NCBI GenBank assembly: GCA_948474755.1 | Contig: CAOLHI010001485.1 | Location: 310,001-374,000 of the forward strand | Direction: 5' to 3' | Length of the DNA: 64,000 nt | DNA from: Ctenosaura bakeri | Lineage: Eukaryota; Chordata; Lepidosauria; Squamata; Iguanidae | Shown here: piece by piece, positions 1-10,260 of the stretch | Numbering within the stretch: the first letter of the stretch is position 1 | How the letters are laid out: each line of letters opens with the position of its first letter | Translations under genes and position numbers: made by a program | The notes under the pieces: model-generated | The model's input: only the letters and a program-made list of their open reading frames with translations | Told to the model about the DNA's origin: nothing | Database searches by the model: none

Positions 1-320
1 ATCCTTCATAACGATTATGACTCTTGAGCAGATAGTGGCGACAAACCTGAGCCTTCCTGGATGAGTCAGATACCTCCTCCTTTCTAATCTGGATTCAGGC
101 CAGGTTTAGGTACTGCAGCAGCCTTGTTCTTTTTGGTGGATGACCTTTCAGGGAACCAAACAAGAAGCATGTCTTATTGTCATGTCCCACCTCAGACAAA
201 GAAGAGGAAGAAGACAGCCAAGTGCCAGTAAAAAACAGAGGGGGCCTGTCATGATGCTGGCAGATGCATCCGTCCCAGGCAGTGCCTACAGATCAGCAAG
301 ATATAGAGGTACTTGTAGAC
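1..320. other. Unassigned sequence left of the first hAT element
   Basis: Short overlapping reading frames occur on both strands but none has a recognisable domain. I see no RNA gene or named repeat here. Confidence 0.4.
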
Positions 321-1162
321 TGCACGTGTCAAACGCAAGGTCTGAATCCAGCCCTCCAGACCATTTCATGTAGCCCTCGCACCTTCCCTGTAGCTGTGGC
401 TCTCCCCTTGTCTGGCAAGCCTGATCCCTACATTGCAGACCCCCAGCTGCCGGTATTCTGAGAAGAAGCCCAGCAGCCAGCACTCACAATCTTCTTCTAC
501 TTCTGACTGTTTCTCTCTCCAAGTCTCATCGTTAGAGCGTTGCCACAGGTTACCATGGCAATGCTCCGAATAGCTCACAAACACTGGACAGAGGAGCAGT
601 CAGAAGTAGAAGTAGTTCATGAGTGCTGGCTGCTGGGTCCCTCTTCAGAATACCATCAGCCGGGGGGCACACTGTGGGGATTGGGTTCACCAGGGGAGGG
701 GCAGGGGAGCAGAAAGAGCCCAAGGAGATGGGGGGAGCAGAAAGAGGCACAGGGTGTGGGGGGCAGAAACAGGTACAGAGAGGATCTGGGGGCTCAAAGA
801 GACACACAGAGGGTCTCAACTGCAACCAAAAACTTAAAGTTAATGTAATAAACAGTGCTTGGTAGTATTTGTCTGACAATTAAAAAAAACTTTCTGCTTT
901 CAAAACTCATTTTTCAATAAATTGTACAATAGTTGTACAATTTTGAATTTTGTATAAGTTGAATATCTGCTTGCCATTATTTTTCCTAGACTTCTAGTTT
1001 CAGAGCTAGTTATTACTAAAACCAGTAATTATCAAATGCAGAGACAATTGTTTAATATGATAAAAGAGTAGATATATTTATAGTCTTACAGATACAACCG
1101 GCCTTTTGAGGACAACCATGATGCTGATGCCACCCAAGATGAAATTGAGTTTGACACCCCTG
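321..1162. mobile_element. Non-autonomous hAT-type DNA transposon (MITE-like)
   Basis: The right end (about 1147-1162) reads AGTTTGACACCCCTG, the inverse of the common hAT end CAGGGGTGTCAAACT. The left end at 321 carries the matching but decayed GTGTCAAACGCAAGG. The sequence just inside the left end (CCAGCCCTCCAGACCATTTC, from about 350) is the subterminal type seen in Charlie-like hAT families of reptiles. No transposase frame is present, so the copy would have needed an enzyme supplied from elsewhere. I could not find a clean 8-bp target duplication. The interior is dominated by a long inverted repeat (listed separately). Confidence 0.65.
402..704. repeat. Long imperfect inverted repeat (hairpin) inside the hAT element
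   Basis: The sequence folds back on itself around position 553. Anchors are GGTATTCTG at 452-460 against CAGAATACC at 646-654, CAGCAGCCAGCACTCA against its complement near 622-637, and TTGCCA/TGGCAA at the centre. Arms are about 150 bp with scattered mismatches and small indels. The short open frames here come from the two mirrored arms and are not genes. Confidence 0.75.
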
Positions 1163-1499
1163 TGTCAGGAAACATTACTGCTCCACTTTAAAAGGAAGAT
1201 GCTGAGCTAATGGGCCGGCTGGGCTATAAATTAGCTCTGCTAAGGCCATTCCATGGCTACAAATGAAAAGTTTCAAGACACTTGTGGAACCTTTTGTAAT
1301 CTGCCTTCATGAATTTGTGACCTTGGGCATGTACCCTCGGCTGATCTTTCTGACAAGTCCTTTCTTGACTCTGGCCCCTGCTCAGACCTGCTTTTTGCAT
1401 TTGGAGCTCGCACTGGCTGAATAGTGCTTCTGTTGAAACAATGTGTATGACCTGGGACTGGTCTGTCTTCCCCTGTCTTTGTGCTTACCTGGGCACTTG
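1163..1499. other. Unassigned spacer between hAT and L2 pieces
   Basis: No gene, RNA or clear repeat recognised. Confidence 0.35.
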
Positions 1500-1830
1500 G
1501 CAGCCTTTAACAGAAGAGTTTTCCTGGATCTCTCAGTGTTACAACTGCATCCATTCCTGGAGAAAGCTAATCAGACCACAGTTGCACATGCCTTAGTTCC
1601 ACCCAGATTAGATTACTGCAGCACATTTTTCAGAAGGCTGCCCTTGAAATATATCCAGAAACTAGCTAGTGCAAATAAGTATGGCCAAAAGGATTTTCTT
1701 AAGCAAGGAACACATAGAAGTAGTTTTCAGAGAATTAAAGGGCCACTTCCTCTCCTGTGAACCTGCCTATGCGGTGCAATAATCTTCAGATACCTTGTTC
1801 TGTACTGCAAGCAAAAGAAGTGTAATAGGT
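1500..1830 (+). mobile_element. L2-type LINE fragment (C-terminal end of reverse transcriptase ORF)
   Basis: In the frame ending at 1760 the translation contains VAHALVPPRLDYCSTFFRRL followed by LPLKYIQKL. This matches the conserved thumb/C-terminal stretch of L2/CR1 reverse transcriptases (typically HALV.SRLDYCN....LP...I.KL.). Downstream, TGAACCTGCC near 1757 resembles the usual continuation of squamate L2 ORFs. Catalytic motifs are absent, so this is a 5'-truncated dead copy. Confidence 0.65.
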
Positions 1831-3079
1831 GGGGCAATACAGTGTACTGTCTTTCCAATGGCAGTGCAGCACTTCTCTATCTGTTCTCTTCTGGCTAAAC
1901 AAGACAAGACATTTTGATTCAAGCAAGCTCTGAGTATACCAATTAATACCCCTGCTCTAGCTTTTAGAGTTCTCAGTTTTCAAGTGTTTTGAGATTTTCC
2001 TGCTGTAAACTGACTTTTGAGTATACTAGTCAGAACTAACAAGCAATATAAAAAGAGTTTTATTAACAAATTATTCTTATTATGTTGGAGCCAAACAGCT
2101 ATTATCTTGATATATATCCAGAAAGGTAGGAGAAGTAAAGCCTGGCTAATCCCCTGAAATAAGTATATTGTTCACTGACCGAGCCATTCTACTGATGGTG
2201 AAATATAGGATTTTTTTTGGTGGTGGTGGTAAGGTTACTGCAATAAATGTTAACTGACTTCAATTATATTGCAGCCTTGTAGTTATTGGCTATTGGTAGT
2301 TATATTAGTTATTATATTAGTTATTGGAATGGAAATCTATGCCAGCATACCTCCAGTGGGTTTCCATGGCCCTCTGGGTGATGGTTGTTACTCTTTTCCA
2401 AACTGTTTATTGGCCATGGGAGTACATACAAGAACCATCAAACTGCTGGGTTCATACCCCCCAAAAACTAAGCTAGGGGGTAAGCTGCCCCCCAATAATT
2501 AGGCAGAATTGGACCACTAAGATGTATATGTAGTCATTTTTCTTCAGGAATTCTCAGTCAGAAGTGTGCTAAATGACCAAGCACCATGTATCTGTGTTAG
2601 GGTTGCCAGGTGACATAAGAGACAGGGCTCCTGTGGCTCTCTGGGTTGTGCAGAAGAGGGAATTTCAGCAGATGTTTTTTGCATGAAAAGGGACCATTAG
2701 GGGACAGGAGTCCTTATTTTACCTGGCAGTCCTTATCTATATCTACATCTAAATATCAATGTATTTGCTGTTCCCATTTTTTTTTGTAAAAAAAAAAGTA
2801 CTTGGCAGAAGGAAAAATTAGCAATGACCTGCCTGCCTATGTTGAACACGAAATAGTCCTGGGGTCCTTCAAGGGGGTGGGGTGTTGCACAAAAAGGGTG
2901 GCAGATATCTCTTTCTGTAATGCCACAAAAAACCAACTAACGTAATGCTGGGGGTGAGGGTTAAACTAGTGTATGTGACCAACAGAATTCTAGGTTTTAT
3001 GTACTGTTTCGTCATAACTAAATGGAAGCCAGTGGTAAAGCTATCAATAAACAGTAGTGAATTGCTTCCTAATTTGCTG
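1831..3079. other. Intergenic stretch without a recognised gene
   Basis: AT-rich sequence with short homopolymer runs (for example A/T runs near 2778-2798). No convincing coding frame or named repeat was found up to the target duplication of the next LTR. Confidence 0.4.
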
Positions 3080-3517
3080 AGAATGTTACCACGGTTATGG
3101 TATGTCTGGTGAGAGCACTAGATATCTCTTGATATCAAATAATTTGGCCTTTACTTGACCTTTTTCTGCCACCCTACTCCACGTGTTTGCAGAGGTCCAC
3201 CGGACAAGCACGTAATAGGCGTGGCTGTTAATGGTTGTACATTCCAAACCTTATTCAGGCAGGCAGCTTAATACCTCTCCGTTGCTTAGGGGACCACTCC
3301 TTCTTGCAAACCGGCCTTGCTCAGCGCAACTTTACAAAGACGCACGACCGAGTGCCGAGCCATTCCTTTATGTTGGACCATTTGCATACTGGCCATACTA
3401 TTGTCATCCAGCGCTAAGCTCATCATGTAAAACTTGACCTTTTCCAACGCCTTTGTCCAGCTACAAATTTCCTTTGTTCTCACCGAGCATGGAATGGCCT
3501 GTAGGTAAAATCCACCC

Positions 3518-3525
3518 TATAAAAA
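3518..3525 (+). promoter_or_regulatory. TATA box of the solo LTR
   Basis: TATAAAAA lies within the context CACCCTATAAAAAGTCCCC, the usual core promoter at the U3/R boundary. Transcription would start about 25-30 bp downstream. Confidence 0.7.
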
Positions 3526-3755
3526 GTCCCCAAATCCGAGCCTTTCTCGGACTACTTTGGACTTCCATCCCATCTTGCTGTCGGTTTGTCCAGTGAGCTC
3601 CCCTCAGCGAACCGCGCTGAGTTTCTTCCCCGGCAATCTCCATTTCTCTCCAGGACTACGAGTCCAGGTGTCGTATTACCCATTCCCCCCAAAACTCTCT
3701 ATTTCTATTTCTCCGTTAGTTAGTGTATGTTGTGTCTTTCACGTTGTTTGTTCCC

Positions 3756-3761
3756 AATAAA
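3756..3761 (+). terminator. Poly(A) signal of the solo LTR
   Basis: AATAAA about 235 bp downstream of the LTR TATA box, followed by a T-rich stretch (TTATTTGTTGCTTT). This is the R/U5 processing signal expected for a retroviral LTR. Confidence 0.7.
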
Positions 3762-4011
3762 AATATTATTTGTTGCTTTAAACTGTCTAACCGCTCTCTG
3801 ACCTGACGCTGTAGACATAGGGTTAAAAGATCCCAGCTAAAGTTACCCTGCCTCTCGTTAGCTTGAGAGAGTGTTCGAGTCTAATCCCCCCCAGCTTGTG
3901 TTTTATTTGGTAATTTGGGCACCCCTCCCGGGACCCTCAACATACAGGGTAACAAGAAACTGTACTTGTTATAGGGAGTTACACTAGCAGAATGCGAAAA
4001 AGGTCCCTGTT

Positions 4012-4058
4012 GAACTACAACTCTCAGAACCCCATAGACATTCTGGGAATTGTGGTAA
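4012..4058. repeat. Small fold-back (ACTACAACTC... type)
   Basis: ACTACAACTCTCAGAA is followed after a short loop by TTCTGGGAATTGTGGT, its imperfect complement. This stem recurs in fold-back repeats elsewhere in the window (for example 19211-19290 and 23186-23266). Confidence 0.5.
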
Positions 4059-5247
4059 AAAAAAAAGTTCCCTTTTCACACACTGGACATTAATCATACA
4101 GGTGGCATGTACAGGCTAACAGACTGTTAGTTACTCTGTAGTGATGGAAATAACAGGAGGCTATCTGAGAATTATATACTCAAGAATTACTCTTGTGTGC
4201 TGCATTTAAAACATTCACTAGAAGCCACTCTGCAAGACAGGATGCTCAGCAAGAGGATGTTCTGAAGTAGAGGTACATAAACAGTTCATCACTTTTTATT
4301 ATTCTTATAATGAACATGATTGTACAACAGATGCTGCATTTTACTTTCCATATCCTCTATAAACCTTTATAGCAGTCTTTATTGTGCAGGGATATAAAAT
4401 AGAGAATTGTATAGTACTGAATGTAAACCAGAGGCAGGATACGTTTTGTTCTTAAACACAAGTGTCAAATTTCCCTGTGTTTGGTTTAAGAGACAAGAGA
4501 TCTTGCTTCAGTCTTTGACACAGGCATCTGTCATTGTATATATAGACATAAACACTTGTTCCTTCTATAGCACCACCATTATTATTATACCTAAGATCCA
4601 AAGAGACCTCCCAGGGAGATAGGGAGTGCTCATTTCTTCCATCCAGTGGAGACCCTTCCTGTCTCATAGAGAGCCTCTCTTCCCATGGCTATGGATTGTG
4701 CAGTTACTGCTCAGAAAGAGACTGGTCAGCCTCTGCGCAAAGAGGAGCACACAGAGTGTTTAGATGCAAGTTTGGTTCTCCAGCTCAAGATGGCTAAGCC
4801 TGTTCATTTCAATAGAACTTAAATGCAGCTAACTGTAAGCTTGGACAAAGTTTTTTACAAAGCTAAAAGACAATGACTGAATAGGCTAGAGATAGCCAGT
4901 CTTCACACATAGCTATGGAGTGAGTGTATAAATGAATCAATGCATTTCCAAGTTCCCTAGAAACATCCCCCCATGGGCTGAGCAATTCTACACTTGCATT
5001 ACAGAACCAATGCTCACTTCATGTAGATGCCAAGACATGGCTATTTATTAATGCCTTTGAGGCCTAAGTGGTTTGCTCTAAAATGTTAACACATATGGAT
5101 TTCAACTGTTTTAAACCGTTTTAACTGTTTTAACTTGTTAGCATGTTAAATATGTTTTTAGTCCTTTTAATTTTTAATTTTCTTAAAATTCTATTTAATC
5201 CATTTACATATCCTCCAATATTCACAGATGATGTATGTGGCCAAGCA
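4059..5247. other. Intergenic stretch without a recognised gene
   Basis: No coding frame with recognisable domains. A short internal near-repeat of GTTTTAA units lies near 5108-5140. Confidence 0.4.
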
Positions 5248-5268
5248 ACCTCAGAGTGTGAGGGCAGA

Positions 5269-5278
5269 AAGATGGCGG
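5269..5278 (+). promoter_or_regulatory. YY1-like motif at the LINE 5' end
   Basis: AAGATGGCGG lies 9 bp inside the mapped 5' end of the LINE. The core AAGATGGC is the YY1 site used near the start of several LINE promoters, where it positions transcription at the element's first base. Role inferred from sequence and position only. Confidence 0.5.
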
Positions 5279-5582
5279 CAGCGAAGTAAGGAGTGTTTGT
5301 TTTGACTCTTCAAAAATTAAGCCTTAAAAGGTAAGAACCTCAGAGGTGGATTTTGGAATTGCAAAGTTTTGGAAACTAACCATAGGTCGTTTGACTAGAG
5401 AGGACCTGGATATTTTATATTTTGAAACTGAGACCTTGAAGCTTCTTAAGTTCTTTAAATTCTTATCTCTTCTATCAAGTGCTGTTTGGATTGATAGTGC
5501 AAGTTATAATTGCACTAAACTCCTTGAAGTTTTGTGGAGTGGATATTTCTATATCAACAGTATGGTCCAAAAGTGTCAACAA

Positions 5583-7706
5583 CCGTGTTTCCCCGAAAAT
5601 AAGACATACCCATAAAATAAGCCGTAGCAGGATTTCTAAGCATTTGCACAATATAAGCCATACCCTGAAAATAAGACATAGTGATAGGCGTGGCTATGCA
5701 GCGTACCAGTCCAAAGCGGTAAAGAAGATGGGCAGCCCTTCTCATCTGTCCCATTGTGACAGCTGCTATCTTGGAGGTGACCAGAGAAGTGCGGGCAGCC
5801 CCATCAACAAGGTCGGCTCCCCCGTCACGTCCCAGTCGTTCTGTGCGTGCTGCAAGCTGAGGCATAGAGGGAGACAGGGCATTTTTGCACTTTGCGGGGA
5901 AAACGGGGTGTTCTGATACTTACCAGGCTGGCGCACTCCCCCTGCTGATCCAGGCTGATCGGGAGCAGTGCGTGCCCGTGTTACACACTTCTCCGGAGAT
6001 GAAAATGGCGCTTTCCGGTTGGTGGAGGCTCTCCACCAACCAGAGAAGCTTGCCAGCCTAAAGCCCACCCCTGGAAGATTTGCGCGAGCCTGCAAATCTA
6101 CACATTAGCACAGTGACAGACTGGGGTGTGCTGTGCTATTGAAAGACCTCTGCTACTGAGCCCAGAGAGATCATCCTAGCTCCACTGTGCAGATTGGACC
6201 CAGTTCTCACTGGATCCCTGATAAATAAGCCAGCCCTTACACATCAGCTTTGCTGGCCTATCTCTGCTTTTCCTGAGTATCTGTACACCCAGACAAGATG
6301 AGTGCAAAAAGAAAGAGTTATTCTGTTGAGTACAAGAAAGGAATTGTGGAGGACTCCCAGGGCAAGAATCTTACAGCTTTCTGCAAAGAGAAGAAGTTGG
6401 ATATCCGAATGGTCCAAAAATGGTGGGCAGAATACGATAACCTCAGTCTACAGGTGGACAGAGGAAATGCTAAGAAGCTCAAGTGTGGCTCAGGTCGGCA
6501 ACCTTTATTTCCTGAGCTGGAAGACATGATCAGTGAATGGATTGCTGACAAGAGAGCAAAGGCTTTGGTTGTGTGCAGGGCTGATATTCAAGCATTTGCC
6601 CTTGCAATAGCACCACAATTCGAAATATCCCCAGAATTCAAAGCATCACAACACTGGCTGGATGGTTTCCTTCAGTGATATGAACTGTCTCTCAGAAAAT
6701 CAACAACATTGTTTAAGTTGGAAGATGCTGAAGTTATTAAGCGAGCACTTGCATTCAAGTCCTTTATTGATGGCATCGACTTTTCTAAATACCAACTTTG
6801 CAACATGATTGCTATGGGTGAAACTGCAGTGTTTATGGGTCAAGGAGCCCAAATGACAATTGAACAGAGGGCTGCCTCCTCAATCTACGTTCCCTCCACT
6901 GGTCACGAAAGTTCACGTGTTACCTGTATTTTGGCAATTCGTCTGGATGGAAAGAAAGCCACACCTCTTATCATCACTAAGGGCAAGAAAGATAAGATTG
7001 AACGTGTTTCCGGCATTTATATTCTCGAAACGAAAAAGCCTGGTGCACACAAGCAGTTATAAGGAAGTGGCTTGATTTAATGCTGCCACTTGTTTTGCGA
7101 GGTGGCCAAAGAGGTCTGCTAGTCTGGGATTCAGCCAGCACTCACCGTGCTAAAGACATGAAGAACTTCCTTGCAGAGAGAAGAGTAGATCAAATAATGA
7201 TTCCTGCAGAAATGACTGCCTATCTGCAGACTCTTGATATTGCAATAAACAAGCCATTCAAAGACCATTTGCGTATGGAAATTAAGGACTACATTGAAAA
7301 TAGAATGACAAGCAATCAGCGTGGAAACTTTGTGAAACCTAGCCTGCAAGAGGTCGTGATTTAGGTGAATTCATGGGATAAAATCACTGACAGTGTTGTT
7401 GCCAATGCACTCCGAGCAGGTTACATGGATAATTGCTGCTCATCTAATGAGAGCTCTATTGCTTGACATGAGAGATTGGGGCCAATGGTTCTAAAGGAAA
7501 TGGAGTCGCAAGAAATTCAGGATGGAATTCCGGGTTTGGAGAGTTATGACGATGTTCCAGAAGAAGATGACATAACTATATTTGAATAAATGTAGATTGT
7601 TGTACCATACTTAATAAAAATAAGACATCCCCTGAAAATAAGCCATACTGTGTCTTCTTGAGGAAAAATAAATATAAGACAGTGTCTTATTTTTGGGGAA
7701 ACACGG
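5583..7706 (+). mobile_element. Pogo-type (Tc1/mariner superfamily) DNA transposon nested in the LINE
   Basis: Inverted ends CCGTGTTTCCCCGAAAATAA at 5583 and TTATTTTTGGGGAAACACGG ending at 7706 bound a 2.1-kb element. A further motif CCTGAAAATAAGCCATA near each end adds subterminal repeats. The interior encodes a decayed pogo transposase (separate entry). The expected TA target duplication is not visible: the flanks are AA on both sides. The flanking sequences belong to the LINE 5' region, which places this insertion after, or within the lineage of, the LINE copy. Confidence 0.85.
6298..7589 (+). pseudogene. Pogo-like transposase, inactivated
   Basis: The product would bind the element ends and catalyse cut-and-paste transposition. 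The N-terminus (from MSAKRKSYS at 6298) has a psq-type helix-turn-helix (about residues 8-50, with VQKWWAEY). A CENP-B-type DNA-binding domain follows (about 60-118, with LEDMISEWIADKRAKAL). The DDE_1 catalytic region comes next. Its first acidic residue should lie in the DETAVF motif but the copy reads GETAVF (GGT at 6817-6819). The second (LLVWDSASTHR, GAT at 7128-7130) and third (QTLDIAINKPF, GAT at 7236-7238) aspartates are present 36 codons apart. An in-frame TGA at 6676-6678, a frameshift near 7050, and further stops at 7362-7364 and about 7464 break the frame. The original C-terminus probably ended at 7589 with an acidic tail (DDVPEEDD). The copy is dead, and the lost catalytic Asp alone would abolish activity. 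Confidence 0.85.
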
Positions 7707-7896
7707 AATTACAGTGAGAGATAACAGTTGGTTGGAGACATTGCTGCTGATATTCAGTAAGTTAGCCCCTGTACCTACTTCTCTCTGTATGTACTGTTGT
7801 CAAAATTTATTTGTCCACTCTGCACACAAACCTATTGTAACCAAACTGAGAGGTGGGAAATGAAAAAAGAGAATAACTGGGATAAATACTGACAGC

Positions 7897-10134
7897 ATGG
7901 TGTTTACCAGAAAGATGTACAAAGACCTAGGAATTACACCTACCTTACAAAGTAGTTCTCCAGAACCTAAGAAAAGGCAGAATAAAATCACACAGTATTT
8001 CTAGCAGAAAAAGGAGAGTGTTGAAAATGCGAGTGCAAATGTGCTCTGTGAATCTTTGTAGAATGGATCAACCTCTATACCTCCTGTATTGGACTGGTCA
8101 GTAGATCTTAAAGGGACAATACAAGAATGCAGGACTTTAGGATCTTCATTAGACCTGGCCACAGAGTTGAACCTTGTAGAATATATGTCTATTATGACAG
8201 AATCACACTGGGTGGATAAAGCTGAAATGAGGGATAAAGAACTCATCAAAGACCTCAATCAGAGACAGATCATTGAGCTTGCTTATAAGGGGTCAGCCTC
8301 AAAATATAAATCTATTTCTAGTCTACTTAGTTCTGAAGAAACAGAACTAAGCGATCTTCAAATGCAGGGACAACTCCTTATGGTTTGTAGTGAATTAGCT
8401 CTTATCAAAATTTTTATTTCAGAAAGTAATGGATTGTTAACAATACTAGTTGAGAACTATATAACTCAAGAGATGAGATCAGCACTAGAAGGAGCTGACA
8501 AATACCCCTCGTGAATGCAGCTGGAAACAAAGAGCACTGTAATGAGTCATCCCAAAGATATTAATAAAGAGACATATACGGGAGAACATAAAAAGCAGAA
8601 AAAAGTAAAAACATTAACAAATATAAGAAAGCAAGCAAATAAAGTGCATTGTTGTTGGTCTAGGGCGCTAAAGAGGCTTATTAAATTGCTAGACACATAT
8701 GCAAACTGAAACTCAAATTTGGATCTAAACAAGCCCTCTCAGATGACTTGTAGGAAGAAGAAGAAGAAGAAAAAAGAGCCAACCAATGCCACAAATTCAC
8801 ACCAAATGCCAAAGGAAGAAGACGTGATAGGGGAAAAAACAGCATTTGCCTCCAATGAGAAGAAAATGCAGGATCCACGGGCAAATATACTTAGCAATAT
8901 AGGAAGACGGAGGACAACAATGTAAATGTAATGTAAATGTACATTACAATGTAATGTAAATTTAAGCTCAACACATCATCACATAAAGCCAACGACAGAT
9001 TTTTACTCAATAAATGCTTGGAACCTGGTGATGATTCCACATAAATTGGTATTTGCCAACTATCCTAAACCTAAAGGTTTTCTTGCACAAAAATGACATA
9101 TACTACATTTCCTGCACATTTTAAATGCTTTCCTCCCAGGAGCAATGAGGTTTGATGATATTATTTACATAGAATATCTGTATTTTGATGGAATTAATGC
9201 CCAGGCTGTGGTTACATTTAAGGACCAAGATCTAGCTAGCTTTATTTACAAAACTAGCGAGATGTTTTCAAAACATGGATTAATAATACTACGATTTTTT
9301 GAAAATCAGGGCCCACCAGTTCCATTATTTGGAGTTTCTGCCACTTTTTTCAAGAATAATAACTCTGAGACAATGAATAATATTTGAAATCTTATAGATT
9401 TAAACCAGAGTCAAGACTCTCCTCCTTCCCATACTCATTCAGAGATCCCAGATTCAAATCTGGAAGAGTTAGCTATTATTGACCATTTAGATCAACTTAA
9501 CACTGAAAGGGTTGAGACCTTTATGCCAGAAGAAAAAGCACTACTTATGTCTTATTGGAGATTGCCATATACTGTTCAGGCAGAGATTTTACAAAGATTA
9601 GATTCACTGAGAAATTGTTTAATAGGAAAGCAGCCATACGAAATAGAAGGATTATTAGACTTTAGTGAAAAAGTTAAGGAACATAATCTGACGATGATAA
9701 ATGAAGCAAGAGCTGGGGAACAAGAGAAAATTGCAAGCAATGAGGAAGCTTTGGGCAGGGATGATGCAGTTGAGGAGAAAAGAAAGATCCACATTGTAAA
9801 TGTACATGGAGCAACAGAGAAACCTGGCCTAACAAATAATGAATATTTGAACGATATGGGGGTCCCAACTATTAAGAAATCCCTGGGGGAAAAGAAAGAT
9901 AATCCTAGGGGCCAGGTTACAGTAGGAGTAAATTTAACATTAAATAACATTGAACAAATTGAGAAAGATATATCCCCAATTACAATTGAACCAAATTCTG
10001 GTGCACTCAAACCTTTGTCCTGGATGGACATGAGATACCTAGGTGAAGAGGAAAAAGGATCACTACAGAAAGAATCCAACCCAGTGGACAATTTGTCTGG
10101 TACGATACACCCAGTGATCTCAAGTGTTAGTTGA
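7897..10134 (+). pseudogene. LINE ORF1 (RNA-binding/chaperone-type protein), multiply interrupted
   Basis: One reading frame runs from an ATG at 7897 (MVFTRKMYKDLG) to a stop at 10132-10134, about 745 codons. It is broken by in-frame stops near 8002, 8060, 8514, 8709, 8925, several between 8930 and 9145, and 9385-9387. Visible parts are a basic N-terminus, a Lys-rich tract coded by GAA/AAG repeats (8755-8777), a segment with DIIYIEYLYF...AVVTFKDQD (from about 9160) that reads like an RRM-type beta-alpha-beta fold, and an acidic, helix-rich C-terminal part (9388-10134) that is still open. By analogy with I-group LINE ORF1 proteins it would coat the element RNA. I cannot assign the fold with certainty. 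Confidence 0.65.
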
Positions 10135-10260
10135 CTGTGCCCCCCTATAGAGATCACTGAACACCAAGAAGAAAATCCGTGGAATTCAGCCAAGCCACCC
10201 ACTACTAAAGAGCCATGTCACAACCAGGCAAATCCCAAAATTCCATCTACTAGGGCATGA

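Larger units (their letters stand above)
3084..3954 (+). mobile_element. Solo retroviral-type LTR (ERV1-like), plus orientation
   Basis: The 871-bp segment begins TGTTACC and ends GGTAACA, a perfect 7-bp terminal inverted repeat with the canonical TG...CA ends. It is flanked by a 4-bp duplication AGAA (3080-3083 and 3955-3958), the size typical of gammaretrovirus-like (ERV1) integrations. Inside, in the expected order, are a TATA box (3518-3525) and an AATAAA signal (3756-3761). No gag, pol or env lies beside it and only one LTR is present, so the provirus has been lost by LTR-LTR recombination, leaving a solo LTR. A related LTR in the opposite orientation lies at 55228-56139. Confidence 0.85.

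Noticed and set aside
5479..5916. A 145-codon frame crossing the left end of the pogo element
   Set aside because: It runs from LINE sequence across the transposon's inverted end into its 5' untranslated part, so it cannot be an original gene.
8719..8925. Lys-rich small protein
   Set aside because: It is a piece of the interrupted LINE ORF1, in the same frame as the pieces before and after it.
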